From the NCBI GenBank assembly GCA_944350385.1, contig CALVOV010000003.1:1-64000 (forward strand): a stretch of DNA of 64,000 nt. Direction: 5' to 3'. Numbering within the stretch: position 1 is the stretch's first letter; every line of letters begins with the position of its first letter. This document shows positions 7,433 through 19,228 of the stretch, piece by piece. This DNA is from an uncultured Bacilli bacterium. Lineage in GTDB: Bacteria; Bacillota_I; Bacilli_A; RF39; UBA660. Under the pieces are notes generated by a model that saw only the letters and a list, made by a program, of their open reading frames with translations, was not told the DNA's origin and made no database searches. Position numbers and translations under genes: made by a program.

Positions 7433-9667
7433 ATGGAACAATGGAAAGATTTTAAGGAAGGCGCATGGTGTAATGAAATTAACGTGCGTGATTTTATTCA
7501 AAAAAACTATGTTGCTTATGATGGTGACGAATCATTTTTAAGTGGTCCTACCGAAAAAACAAAACGTGTTTTAAAAGTATATGAGGATATGTGTAAAGAA
7601 GAAGTAAAAAAACACGTTATTGATATTGATGTGGATCATCCAGCAGGTATTAATGCTTTCAAACCTGGTTATATTTGTGAAGATGATGATGTAATTGTTG
7701 GTCTTCAAACTGATAAACTAGGTAAAAGGAGTATTGTTCCTAAGGGTGGAATAAAAATGGTTTATCAGGAACTTGAAGCTTATGGCTACAAGATGAATCC
7801 TGAACTTGAAAAGTTCATCAAAGAAACTAATTTAGTTAAGACTCATAACGATGGTGTTTTTGATGCCTATACTTCTGAAATTAGAAAAGCTCGTCACAAT
7901 AAGTTATTAACAGGTCTTCCAGACGCTTATGGACGTGGAAGAATAATTGGAGATTATCGTAGAATTGCCTTATATGGTATTGATTATTTAATGCAACAAA
8001 AGAAAAATGACTGGGATAATATGAAAATTACAGTCATGGATGATGAAACTATTCGTCTACGTGAAGAAATTTCTATGCAATATAGAGCTTTACAAGAAAT
8101 AAAAGAAATGGCTAAGAGCTATGGATTTGATATTTCTATGCCAGCAAAAAATGCAAAAGAAGCTGTTCAATGGACTTATTTTGGATATTTAGCTGCTATT
8201 AAAGAAAATAATGGTGCTGCTATGTCACTAGGTAGAGTTGATGCTTTCTTTGATATCTATTTTGAAAGAGATTTTAAAAATGGTACTTTAACAGAAGAAG
8301 AAGCACAAGAAATAATCGACCAATTTGTTATTAAATTAAGAGCTGCTAGACATTTAAGAACTCCAGAATATGATGAATTATTCTCTGGTGATCCTACTTG
8401 GGTAACTTGTTCATTAGGTGGGATTTCTGTTGATAGTAAATCTATGGTTAATAAAACATCATTCCGTATAGTTCACACATTAGAGAACTTAGAAAGTGCA
8501 CCAGAACCTAATATGACTATTTTATGGGCGCAAAATTTACCTGAAACATGGAAAAAATATTGTGCTAAGATTAGCATAGCAACAGATTCTATTCAATATG
8601 AAAACGATGATTTAATGCGTCCAAGTATGGGAGATGATTACGCAATTGCTTGTTGTGTATCTGCTATGCGTGTTGGTAAAGACATGCAATTCTTTGGAGC
8701 TCGTTGTAATTTAGCAAAAACTTTATTATATGCTATTAATGGTGGTGTTGATGAGGTTAAACGTGAATTAGTTATTCCTGGATTTGAAAAGATGACTGAT
8801 GAAGTACTTGACTACGATAAAGTTAAAGATGCTTATTTCAAAATGATGCATGAAGTTGCTAGAATCTATTCTGATGCAATGAATATTATCCATTATATGC
8901 ATGATAAATACGCTTATGAAGCAGGACAAATGGCTTTGCATGATACTTATGTCAATCGCTTAATGGCTTATGGTGTTGCAGGATTCTCTGTTGCTGTTGA
9001 TTCTTTGTCTGCTATTAAATATGCAAAAGTTAAACCTATTCGTGATAATGATGGTATTGCAGTTGATTTTGAAATTGAAGGAGATTTTCCTAAATATGGA
9101 AATGATGATGATAGAGTAGATAACATAGGTAAAGAAATATTAGAAGTATTTTATAAAGAATTAAGCTCTCATCCATGTTATAGAAATGCTCATCCAACTT
9201 TATCTGTACTTACTATTACATCTAATGTAGTATATGGTTCTAATACAGGATCAACTCCTGATGGAAGAAAAGCTGGTGTTGCATTCGCTCCTGGAGCAAA
9301 TCCAATGCATGGAAGAGATGCTTCTGGTGCTATAGCTTCACTAAATTCAGTAGCAAAATTAGATTGGGCAAATTGTTGCCGTGATGGTATCTCTAATACT
9401 TTCTCTATCGTACCAAATACATTAGGACAAACAGAGAGCGAAAGAGTTGATAACCTAGTAGCATTAATGGACGGATATTTTGTACAAGGAGCACACCATT
9501 TAAATGTTAATGTATTAAATAGAGAAACTTTAATTGATGCCATGAACAATCCGGATAAATATCCATTATTAACTATTAGAGTTTCTGGATATGCAGTAAG
9601 ATTTAATCGTTTAACAAGAAAACAACAAGAAGAAGTTATTTCAAGAACTTTCCACGAAAAAATATAA
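7433..9667 (+). CDS. pflB: Formate C-acetyltransferase (pyruvate formate-lyase)
   Basis: Converts pyruvate and CoA to acetyl-CoA and formate, the anaerobic route of pyruvate use. The 744 residues cover the whole glycyl-radical family: the catalytic adjacent cysteines occur in AIACCVSAM, and the C-terminal glycyl-radical loop is RVSGYAVRF about 30 residues from the end. GGAAGGTGA precedes the ATG by 9 bases. pflA follows after 1 base, so activator and enzyme are made together. Oxygen destroys the radical form, so the gene implies anaerobic metabolism. The promoter carries a 23-bp palindrome. Confidence 0.98.
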   Translation: MEQWKDFKEGAWCNEINVRDFIQKNYVAYDGDESFLSGPTEKTKRVLKVYEDMCKEEVKKHVIDIDVDHPAGINAFKPGYICEDDDVIVGLQTDKLGKRSIVPKGGIKMVYQELEAYGYKMNPELEKFIKETNLVKTHNDGVFDAYTSEIRKARHNKLLTGLPDAYGRGRIIGDYRRIALYGIDYLMQQKKNDWDNMKITVMDDETIRLREEISMQYRALQEIKEMAKSYGFDISMPAKNAKEAVQWTYFGYLAAIKENNGAAMSLGRVDAFFDIYFERDFKNGTLTEEEAQEIIDQFVIKLRAARHLRTPEYDELFSGDPTWVTCSLGGISVDSKSMVNKTSFRIVHTLENLESAPEPNMTILWAQNLPETWKKYCAKISIATDSIQYENDDLMRPSMGDDYAIACCVSAMRVGKDMQFFGARCNLAKTLLYAINGGVDEVKRELVIPGFEKMTDEVLDYDKVKDAYFKMMHEVARIYSDAMNIIHYMHDKYAYEAGQMALHDTYVNRLMAYGVAGFSVAVDSLSAIKYAKVKPIRDNDGIAVDFEIEGDFPKYGNDDDRVDNIGKEILEVFYKELSSHPCYRNAHPTLSVLTITSNVVYGSNTGSTPDGRKAGVAFAPGANPMHGRDASGAIASLNSVAKLDWANCCRDGISNTFSIVPNTLGQTESERVDNLVALMDGYFVQGAHHLNVNVLNRETLIDAMNNPDKYPLLTIRVSGYAVRFNRLTRKQQEEVISRTFHEKI

Positions 9668-9668
9668 A

Positions 9669-10397
9669 ATGAATGGATCAATAAATTCTTTTGAATCATT
9701 CGGGTTAGTAGATGGTCCAGGAATTCGTACTGTCATCTTTCTAAACGGATGTAACTTAAGATGCAAATACTGCCATAACCCAGAGATGTGGAAAATGCAA
9801 AAGGTTAACTATACTTCAGATGAAGTCGTTAAGAAATGTATAAGAAACAAACCTTATTTTAAAAGAAATGGAGGGGTAACATTCTCAGGAGGAGAACCCC
9901 TTCTACAATATGATTTTTTAGTAGAGACATGTAAAAAACTGAAAAAAGAAAACATTCATATAGCAATAGATACCGCTGGTGTTGGATTAGGAGATTATAA
10001 AGAATTATTTGAAAATATAGACTTAGTTCTGCTAGATATAAAACATATAGACACGGAAGGTTATAAAAATATAACTGGTGCAAAATCATTAGATAAGTTT
10101 TTTGAATTCGTAGAACAATTAAACAAAACAAATATAGAAGTATGGATCAGACAAGTTATCATTCCTGATGTTAATGATAATGAAAAATACATGATAGAAT
10201 TATCAAACTTTATTAAAAAATACATAAAGAATGTTACAAGAGTAGACTTTTTACCATATCATAAATTAGGAATGGAAAAGTACGGACCATTAAACCTAGA
10301 TTATCCATATAAAGATAAAGTTGAAATGGATAAGAATAGATGTAATGAATTATTTAAATTTTTTAATGAAAATTTTAAAGACTATTATAACAATTAA
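9669..10397 (+). CDS. pflA: Pyruvate formate-lyase activating enzyme
   Basis: Radical SAM enzyme that installs the glycyl radical on PflB. The CxxxCxxC cluster motif is CNLRCKYC near residue 29-36, followed by the glycine-rich GGVTFSGGEPLLQ block and a TIM-barrel-like remainder; 242 residues is normal. It starts one base after the pflB stop and has no clear ribosome site, so translation probably depends on pflB. The stop codon lies in the 3' arm of the terminator at 10377-10409. Confidence 0.97.
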   Translation: MNGSINSFESFGLVDGPGIRTVIFLNGCNLRCKYCHNPEMWKMQKVNYTSDEVVKKCIRNKPYFKRNGGVTFSGGEPLLQYDFLVETCKKLKKENIHIAIDTAGVGLGDYKELFENIDLVLLDIKHIDTEGYKNITGAKSLDKFFEFVEQLNKTNIEVWIRQVIIPDVNDNEKYMIELSNFIKKYIKNVTRVDFLPYHKLGMEKYGPLNLDYPYKDKVEMDKNRCNELFKFFNENFKDYYNN

Positions 10398-10409
10398 TAG
10401 TCTTTTTTT
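10377..10409 (+). terminator. Intrinsic terminator of pflB-pflA
   Basis: Plus strand: AAAGACTATTA-loop-TAATAGTCTTT (11-bp stem) followed by T. The pflA TAA forms part of the 3' arm. Confidence 0.85.
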
Positions 10410-10411
10410 AT

Positions 10412-10446
10412 AATAAAAAAGATATTAACAAAATTAATATCTTTTT
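10412..10446 (-). terminator. Intrinsic terminator of the secG-rnr-capA-smpB unit
   Basis: Minus strand: AAAAGATATTAA-TTTTG-TTAATATCTTTT plus T-run. The smpB stop TAA sits in the 5' arm. It faces the pflA terminator tail to tail. Confidence 0.8.
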
Positions 10447-10871
10447 AAATTCTTTTGAGTTTCTCGTTTTATATCACGCTCTTTAATACTTTCACGTTTA
10501 TCATATTCCTTCTTACCACGACAGACACCTAAAGCAACCTTTAATTTATTATTCTTAAAATATAATTTTACAGGAATTAAAGTGAATCCTTTACGCTCTA
10601 TATATTGTTCTAACTTTTTTATCTCTTTTTTATGTAATAACAACTTTCTATCGCGACTTTCCTGATGATTAAAAATATTTCCCTCTTTGTAATAACCAAT
10701 AAACATATTCAATAAATAAACTTCATGATTCTTAATTATTCCATAACAATCTTTTATATTACAATCTCCATTTCTAATCGATTTAATCTCCGTTCCTGTC
10801 AAAACAATTCCAGTCTCATATATTTCATCAATAAAATAGTCATGTTTTACTTTTCTATTTAATATTTCCAT
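10434..10871 (-). CDS. smpB: SsrA-binding protein SmpB
   Basis: Binds the tRNA-like domain of tmRNA and brings it to stalled ribosomes. The 145 residues contain the family core ETGIVLTGTEIKSIRNG and NHQESRDRKLLLHKKEI, and the basic C-terminal tail (RESIKERDIKRETQKNL) that enters the mRNA channel. Ribosome site GGGAGTGAT precedes the ATG; the gap to capA is 4 bases. rnr two genes upstream fits RNase R's known role in degrading tmRNA-tagged nonstop messages. Confidence 0.97.
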   Translation of the reverse strand: MEILNRKVKHDYFIDEIYETGIVLTGTEIKSIRNGDCNIKDCYGIIKNHEVYLLNMFIGYYKEGNIFNHQESRDRKLLLHKKEIKKLEQYIERKGFTLIPVKLYFKNNKLKVALGVCRGKKEYDKRESIKERDIKRETQKNLKRY

Positions 10872-10875
10872 TTTA

Positions 10876-12102
10876 TCACTCCCACGTTAACCCCCAAGTT
10901 AAATTAGGATATCTTTCATTAACAATATTTTTATAGACATCATAATAATATGTATAATTTGGTAACTGATTATTATTTAGTAATTTATATGGCACTATTT
11001 TAAAATCATAATTTATGCCATTACGCTTCGTAGTAGTAGTATAAATTAATTCAGCCTTAGGGTCAACAACAGATGTAGAAATAGTATCATCAACATTAAC
11101 AATTTTCTTTAAAGTTACTTCAAAAGCTAATCCTGTAAAGTTATCAATATCATTTTGATCACTTATAAAATTACCTAAAGAATAAACAACAAAAGTTTTA
11201 TTATTATTAATATATTCAACAGTTTGTACAACATGTGGATGTGATCCTATAATCAAATCTACACCTAAACTAGATAAATAATTAGCTATTTCTGTTTGCT
11301 TATAATCAACGTTAAATGAATATTCTGTACCCCAGTGCATAGCTACTATAACAAAATCAACTTTATCACGGACAGCAGAAATATCTGCTTGTGCCTTTTC
11401 AGGAGAATATTCATTATTTAAATAGCTTTTTCCATAAGGCGTAGGTAATCCATTATTCCAAATCGTATATGAAATAAAAGCATATTTTATACCATTAACT
11501 TCATGAACAGCAGTAACTGAAGCAGTACGCTCTTCTTCACTGCTCCATTGGCCAGAAGTAACAACATCAGGATGATTTTTCCAATATTCCACAGATTTTA
11601 ATACTCCTATTTCATTTTTATCCATAGTATGATTAGTTGCTAAAGAAACCAAATTAAATCCGGCGTCAATAAGAGCATCTCCTACTTCCTGAGGAGAATT
11701 AAATCTTGGATAACTAGAATAACCTAATGAAGAACCGCCTAAAATTGTTTCTTGATTATAATAAGCTAAATCATACTTTTCAGAAATAGGTTTGATGGTA
11801 TCAAACATAGGTCTAAAATTATATGAGCCATCTGGCTGTTTAGCATCATTATAAACACCCCAATGAATTAAAGCATCTCCTACCATAAAAACCTTTGCAT
11901 TATATTCAATAGGAACTTTCTCTTTTTCTTTTTCTTGAACTACCTCTACATTTTTAGAAGCTTCATTTTTAAAAAAAATGTCTCTATACTGATAAGCAGA
12001 AAAAACTCCAACAGCAAGTAAAAGAAAAAAAGAAAATAGTAAGAGCATAGTCTTCTTTCTTTTAATCTTTCTCGTTAATTTTCTTACTTTTCTACTGCTC
12101 AT
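10876..12102 (-). CDS. CapA/PgsA-family membrane-anchored protein
   Basis: A 408-residue CapA-family (PGA_cap) protein with a metallophosphatase-like fold. A strongly basic N-terminus (SSRKVRKLTRKIKRKK) precedes one membrane helix (about 17-37); the rest faces outward. Family blocks visible: KVFMVGDALIHWG, DLAYYNQETILGG, NLVSLATNHTMDK, FVIVAMHWGTEY and LIIGSHPHVVQ. In poly-gamma-glutamate producers CapA/PgsA takes part in polymer export, but capB/capC are not in this window, so that role is not supported here. It is inserted between rnr and smpB, 6 bases after rnr, with a weak ribosome site AGAAAGG. Confidence 0.88.
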   Translation of the reverse strand: MSSRKVRKLTRKIKRKKTMLLLFSFFLLLAVGVFSAYQYRDIFFKNEASKNVEVVQEKEKEKVPIEYNAKVFMVGDALIHWGVYNDAKQPDGSYNFRPMFDTIKPISEKYDLAYYNQETILGGSSLGYSSYPRFNSPQEVGDALIDAGFNLVSLATNHTMDKNEIGVLKSVEYWKNHPDVVTSGQWSSEEERTASVTAVHEVNGIKYAFISYTIWNNGLPTPYGKSYLNNEYSPEKAQADISAVRDKVDFVIVAMHWGTEYSFNVDYKQTEIANYLSSLGVDLIIGSHPHVVQTVEYINNNKTFVVYSLGNFISDQNDIDNFTGLAFEVTLKKIVNVDDTISTSVVDPKAELIYTTTTKRNGINYDFKIVPYKLLNNNQLPNYTYYYDVYKNIVNERYPNLTWGLTWE

Positions 12103-12108
12103 ACAACT

Positions 12109-14217
12109 TTAAACCTTTCTAACTATTTCAAAATCAATTGTTTTATCTTCTTTAGAAGCTCTAACAACTTTAACTATAACTCTTTCTCCTATTTTATAAA
12201 CCAAATGAGTCTTTTCACCTGTTAAAGTCATATGCTCTTCATCAAAATGAAAGAAATCCTTCATATCTCTGATAGGAACTAACCCTTCTACTAAATTATC
12301 TAATTCAACAAACATTCCAAAACTTGTAACTGAAGAAATCATTCCTTCAAATTCTTCGCCAATATGACCTTCCATATACTCAGCCATCTTCATATCATCA
12401 ACTTCGCGTTCACAATCAACAGAAGCACGTTCTCTAGAAGAAGAATGCTCAGCAATATAAACTAATTTTTCCTCCCATTTTCTTATAGTAGACATATCAA
12501 CATTTCCATCGAATAAATATGTATGCAATAGTCTATGAACTGTCGTATCCGGATAGCGACGAATTGGAGAAGTAAAATGTGTATAACAACTACTTGCTAA
12601 TCCATAATGGCCTAAATTTTGAGGACTATAAATTGCCTTTTGCATACTTCTTAATAATAATGAAGCCAAAATTTTATATTCTGGTTTATCTTCCAATTGT
12701 TTCAATATTCTTTGCATAGTAGTTGGCTTTAAGTTAGAAACATCTCCTGTAATTGTATAACCTAAACTACTAACAAAATTTAAAAAACTTCTTATTTTTT
12801 CTTCTTTTGGAGTCTCATGAATACGATAAATAAATGGTAAATTCATAAAATATATGTGCGTAGCCACACACTCATTAGCTGCAATCATAAAAGATTCAAT
12901 TAGTTTTTCACCGACTCCACTTTCACGAACTGTAATCTCAGTAGGCTTACAATTTTCATCAACTAATATTTTAACCTCATTTATATCAAAGTTTATATAA
13001 CCTCTTCTAATAATTGCTGTTTGCAATATTTTAGCCAAATCGGCCATCAATCGAAGACTTTTTTCATATATAGCATAACCTTCAGGAACTATATTTTTCT
13101 CTAAAATACTATTAACTTTTTTATAAGTCATTTGTATTCTAGAACGAATTACACTAGGAAATATTTGATAATCTATACGTTTTCCCTTATCATCAAATTC
13201 CATAACACAAGAAATAGCCAATCTATCAACGTTAGGATTTAACGAGCAAATACCATTAGACAATTCATGTGGTAGCATTGGTATAACCCTATCAACTAAA
13301 TATACACTAGTTCCTCTTTCCATCGCTTCATTATCCAAAGGAGAATTTTCTTTAACATAATAGCTAACATCAGCAATGTGAACACCCAACTCGTAATGTC
13401 CATTAGGAAGTCTTTTTATCGAAATAGCATCATCAATATCTTTGGTATCATCACCATCAATAGTAAATATTTCCCAATCTCTTAAATCACGTCTACCCTT
13501 CAAATCATAAGGTAAAACTTCCATAGGCATCTGTGAAACTTCTTCCTTTACTTCATCTGGAAAAACCGTATTAATATTATACTTATAAATAATGGACATA
13601 ATATCCACACCCGGATCATTCTTATGACCTATTATTTTCACAACTTTACCTTCATATTTTAAATTATTATTCAAATGTTTTACTAATTCAACAATTACTT
13701 TATGACCATCGACAGCATTTAAAGATAGTTCTCTAGGGACTTCAATATTCAATTTAATTTTATTATCATCTAATTTAATATGACCTTTTCCTTTATCATC
13801 AAAGTTAATTTCACCAATATATTGCTGTACTTGTCTCTTAATTATTTTTAATACTCGCCCCTCTAAACGATCTAGCTTCATCTTACTTGTAATTTCAATT
13901 AAAACAATGTCATCATGAATAGCACCATTCATATTATCTTGTGAAATATACACATTATCTTCACAATTTTCTATTTCAACAAAACCAAAACCTTTTTTAT
14001 TAGCACGCATTACACCTTTTCTCAAATGACTATTTTCAAGCATCAGATATTTATCCTTATTAGAATGATAAATAACAACTTCTTCTTCTAATTCGTGTAA
14101 TAAACTAAGTAATTTTCTAGTTGAATCAACATCATTTATTCCAAGCTTATCTTCAATCTCAAAAACAGATAAAGCTTTATCACTATTTTTTAAAATATTA
14201 AGAATTTTATCTTTCAT
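12109..14217 (-). CDS. rnr: Ribonuclease R
   Basis: Processive 3'-5' exoribonuclease for structured RNA and tmRNA-linked decay, about 702 residues. Winged-helix N-terminus (about 1-65), cold-shock domains, RNB domain with IDGDDTKDIDDA and SPIRRYPD, and a C-terminal S1 domain (GMISSVTSFGMFVELDN). Start chosen at 14217, where AAGGTGGG is 3-5 bases upstream; the longer frame would start inside that site. The position between secG and smpB is the conserved Firmicutes context, so this is the orthologue of B. subtilis rnr and the copy at 2538-4694 is the extra one. Confidence 0.95.
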   Translation of the reverse strand: MKDKILNILKNSDKALSVFEIEDKLGINDVDSTRKLLSLLHELEEEVVIYHSNKDKYLMLENSHLRKGVMRANKKGFGFVEIENCEDNVYISQDNMNGAIHDDIVLIEITSKMKLDRLEGRVLKIIKRQVQQYIGEINFDDKGKGHIKLDDNKIKLNIEVPRELSLNAVDGHKVIVELVKHLNNNLKYEGKVVKIIGHKNDPGVDIMSIIYKYNINTVFPDEVKEEVSQMPMEVLPYDLKGRRDLRDWEIFTIDGDDTKDIDDAISIKRLPNGHYELGVHIADVSYYVKENSPLDNEAMERGTSVYLVDRVIPMLPHELSNGICSLNPNVDRLAISCVMEFDDKGKRIDYQIFPSVIRSRIQMTYKKVNSILEKNIVPEGYAIYEKSLRLMADLAKILQTAIIRRGYINFDINEVKILVDENCKPTEITVRESGVGEKLIESFMIAANECVATHIYFMNLPFIYRIHETPKEEKIRSFLNFVSSLGYTITGDVSNLKPTTMQRILKQLEDKPEYKILASLLLRSMQKAIYSPQNLGHYGLASSCYTHFTSPIRRYPDTTVHRLLHTYLFDGNVDMSTIRKWEEKLVYIAEHSSSRERASVDCEREVDDMKMAEYMEGHIGEEFEGMISSVTSFGMFVELDNLVEGLVPIRDMKDFFHFDEEHMTLTGEKTHLVYKIGERVIVKVVRASKEDKTIDFEIVRKV

Positions 14218-14277
14218 AAGTCCCACCTTCAACATTATTATAGCCTATTTCATAATAGATAACCAGTCTTTAAAGGC

Positions 14278-14304
14278 AAAAAAAAAGGACTTGACCTTTT
14301 TTTA
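14278..14304 (-). terminator. Hairpin with T-run after secG
   Basis: Minus strand AAAAAAGG-TCAAGT-CCTTTTTT. Only two G-C pairs, so probably a partial terminator between secG and rnr. It overlaps the secG stop codon. Confidence 0.5.
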
Positions 14305-14517
14305 TACAAACATAGCAACTAAGCAAATTGCAAAAAAAGCCATACCTAATACAAATGTAATACGACTTATTACTAATTCTGAACCACGTTCTTTTCTGGC
14401 CTTAAAAAGCTCAGAATTACCGCCTGAAAGAATTTGTGCTGCACCATCTGCTTTTCCACTTTGTAAAAGTACAATAATAATTAATAAAATAGAAATTATT
14501 AAGAGTGCTGTTTCCAT
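14302..14517 (-). CDS. secG: Preprotein translocase subunit SecG
   Basis: Small third component of the SecYEG channel, 71 residues. Two membrane helices (about 3-20 and 50-70) flank the conserved loop LLQSGKADGAAQILSGG. ACGGAGGTG precedes the ATG. First gene of the secG-rnr-capA-smpB cluster, the arrangement usual in Firmicutes apart from capA. Confidence 0.95.
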   Translation of the reverse strand: METALLIISILLIIIVLLQSGKADGAAQILSGGNSELFKARKERGSELVISRITFVLGMAFFAICLVAMFV

Positions 14518-14597
14518 AACACACCTCCGTTTTTAATAGCACCTATATAATAACATAAAAGTAAACTAAGTGCAAGAAAACTTTACTTTAAAAGAAT

Positions 14598-16277
14598 TTA
14601 CAAAGATAGCACACTGTCGATACTATCTATATCACATGTGGTAATATTGCCTGTCAATCTGTCCTTAATTTCTACTTTATTGTTAATAGCATCCCTTCCA
14701 ACAATGATTCTTTTTGGTATACCTATTAAATCAGCATCACTAAATTTATAACCAACTCTTAAATCACGATCATCAAATAACACATCTTTTCCTTTAGAAA
14801 TTAATTTATTGTAAATAATATTAGCTAATTCAACTTGATTTTCATCTTTATTATTTACAGTTATCAATTCAACATCAAAAGGAGTCAAAACATTGTTAAA
14901 AATAATACCCTTATCATCATGATTTTGTTCAATGAAAGCGGACAATATCCTGGCTATACCAATACCATAGCATCCCATAACTGGATACTTTAAAGTATTA
15001 TCAATATCTGTAAATTGTAAATTTAAACTTTCACAATACTTAGTTCCCAACTTAAAAGTATTACCAACTTCTATAGCCCTTTTAAAAACTAATTTAGAAC
15101 CACATATTGGGCAAATATCATTACTAGAAACATTTCGTATATCTCCAGTATAATCAATCTTAAAATCATTTAAATTTGCATTTAAATAATGGTAATTAGT
15201 TTTATTGGCACCAACTACAAAGTTATACATATTCAATACTTCTAAATCAACAACAATAGGTATGCTTAAACCAATAGGTCCAGCAAATCCAACCTCAGCA
15301 TGAGTAATTTGTTCATCCTCATCAAAAGTTGCTAAACAAATTTCACTAACTCCAAGCAATTTAGATAGCTTTAATTCATTAACTTCTCTATCTCCTCTAA
15401 CCAAAACTGCATAAAATTGGTTATTAGCTTTATATATTAAAGTCTTTATAGTTTTTTTAATATCACAATCTAAAAATTTACAAACATCTTCAATACTTTT
15501 AACATTAGGAGTTTCTATTAACTTAATATCTTTTATATCTTCAGCTTCGCCTTTTTCAGACTTACAAGGACATATTTCTATATTTGTAGCTAATCCACAA
15601 TTATCACATAATACTAAAGTATCTTCTCCTATATCACAGATAGCTTGAAACTCTTCGGATAAAATACCACCCATTGCACCAGTAGAAGCTTCAACAATTC
15701 TATAATTTAAGCCTATTCGATCAAATATTTTCTTATAAGCATTAAACATTTTATTATAAGAATTACTCAATCCTTCTAAATCTTTGTCAAAAGTATAAGC
15801 GTCCTTCATAACAAATTCTCGAGTACGTATCAATCCATATCTACTACGTGGTTCATCTCGATATTTATTTGCCATTTGATATAGACTAAGAGGCATATCT
15901 TTATAAGATTTTATATAATCTTTTGCTACTTCAACAAACATCTCTTCATGAGTAGGACCTAAAACATAGCTTCTATCAAATCTATCCTTTAAGCTAAACA
16001 TATCACTTCCAAAGACATCTCGTCTACCACTATTAACATAAATATCTTCTGGTAATAAAGAAGGCATAACTAATTCTTGAGAATCAATATTATTCATTTC
16101 CTCACGTACGATATTTTCTATCTTTCTCAAAACTTTTAATCCTAATGGTAAAAATGTATAAATACCACTACCAGTTTTCTTAATCATACCAGCTCTAACT
16201 AATAAATTAGCACTAATAGACTCTTCATCTTTTACATTTTCTTTAAATGTAACAAAAAATGAATTACTTAATTTCAT
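14598..16277 (-). CDS. proS: Prolyl-tRNA synthetase (bacterial type, with editing insert)
   Basis: Charges tRNA-Pro. About 559 residues of class II layout: motif 2 region YRDEPRSRYGLIRTREFVMKDAY, a long INS-type editing domain in the middle (about 220-400), motif 3 GCYGIGIARILSA and the anticodon-binding C-terminus. The reading frame continues upstream, but the true ATG is 16277, with TTGGAGGTG 4-5 bases before it. The upstream extension encodes the T-box sequence and is not protein. Expression is controlled by the T-box leader at 16278-16495. Confidence 0.96.
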   Translation of the reverse strand: MKLSNSFFVTFKENVKDEESISANLLVRAGMIKKTGSGIYTFLPLGLKVLRKIENIVREEMNNIDSQELVMPSLLPEDIYVNSGRRDVFGSDMFSLKDRFDRSYVLGPTHEEMFVEVAKDYIKSYKDMPLSLYQMANKYRDEPRSRYGLIRTREFVMKDAYTFDKDLEGLSNSYNKMFNAYKKIFDRIGLNYRIVEASTGAMGGILSEEFQAICDIGEDTLVLCDNCGLATNIEICPCKSEKGEAEDIKDIKLIETPNVKSIEDVCKFLDCDIKKTIKTLIYKANNQFYAVLVRGDREVNELKLSKLLGVSEICLATFDEDEQITHAEVGFAGPIGLSIPIVVDLEVLNMYNFVVGANKTNYHYLNANLNDFKIDYTGDIRNVSSNDICPICGSKLVFKRAIEVGNTFKLGTKYCESLNLQFTDIDNTLKYPVMGCYGIGIARILSAFIEQNHDDKGIIFNNVLTPFDVELITVNNKDENQVELANIIYNKLISKGKDVLFDDRDLRVGYKFSDADLIGIPKRIIVGRDAINNKVEIKDRLTGNITTCDIDSIDSVLSL

Positions 16278-16495
16278 AAAAACACCTCCAAAAATAAAAG
16301 GATGATACCAAAGGAGTGCAAAGCACGGTACCATCCTTAATTTAACTTAATAATATAACGGCATTAAACACCGAGAGTATAAACTCCTCCATAGAAAGTA
16401 GGAACATTATTAGATTAATATTAGGTTTTCACTATCCCTAACTCACTAAAAATAAGAGCTAACAATGTATTGGTTTTCTATATAGATTTAAAATT
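16278..16495 (-). promoter_or_regulatory. T-box riboswitch leader of proS
   Basis: Minus strand. The T-box sequence AAGGATGGTACCGTG lies at 16324-16338. It can form an antiterminator, or pair its AAGGATGGTACC arm with GGTATCATCCTT (16298-16309) followed by a T-rich run as a terminator. Upstream hairpins are visible (for example TAGCTC...GAGTTA). A GAAAACCTA stretch near 16420-16430 offers a CCT proline codon as a tentative specifier. Uncharged tRNA-Pro would favour read-through into proS. Confidence 0.9.
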
Positions 16496-16501
16496 ATATA
16501 T

Positions 16502-16530
16502 ATGATACATTTAATTAATAAATATGTCAA
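16502..16530 (-). promoter_or_regulatory. Promoter of the proS T-box leader
   Basis: TTGACA (16525-16530), 17-base spacer, TATCAT (16502-16507). It begins three bases after the eno stop codon. Confidence 0.75.
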
Positions 16531-16532
16531 TA

Positions 16533-19107
<2,575 letters not shown>

Positions 19108-19171
19108 ATTATCACCAAAATAATTATACTATAAAACAAGTAATTTAACCACTTCATTTTATATTAGAATA

Positions 19172-19201
19172 TTGAAACTAAATATTTTAATATGCTATAA
19201 T
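19172..19201 (+). promoter_or_regulatory. Promoter of the FemAB-type gene
   Basis: TTGAAA (19172-19177), 18-base spacer, TATAAT (19196-19201). It supports the start at 19229 rather than an upstream start inside the promoter. Confidence 0.7.
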
Positions 19202-19228
19202 TATAAGAGAAATAAAGAGGTGTTGCTG

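Noticed and set aside
9190-9699. 169-codon frame antisense to the end of pflB
   Set aside because: Shadow of a strongly conserved coding sequence; no ribosome site or family resemblance.
16278-16334. Upstream extension of proS by 19 codons
   Set aside because: The extension encodes the T-box terminator region. A strong ribosome site fixes the start at 16277.
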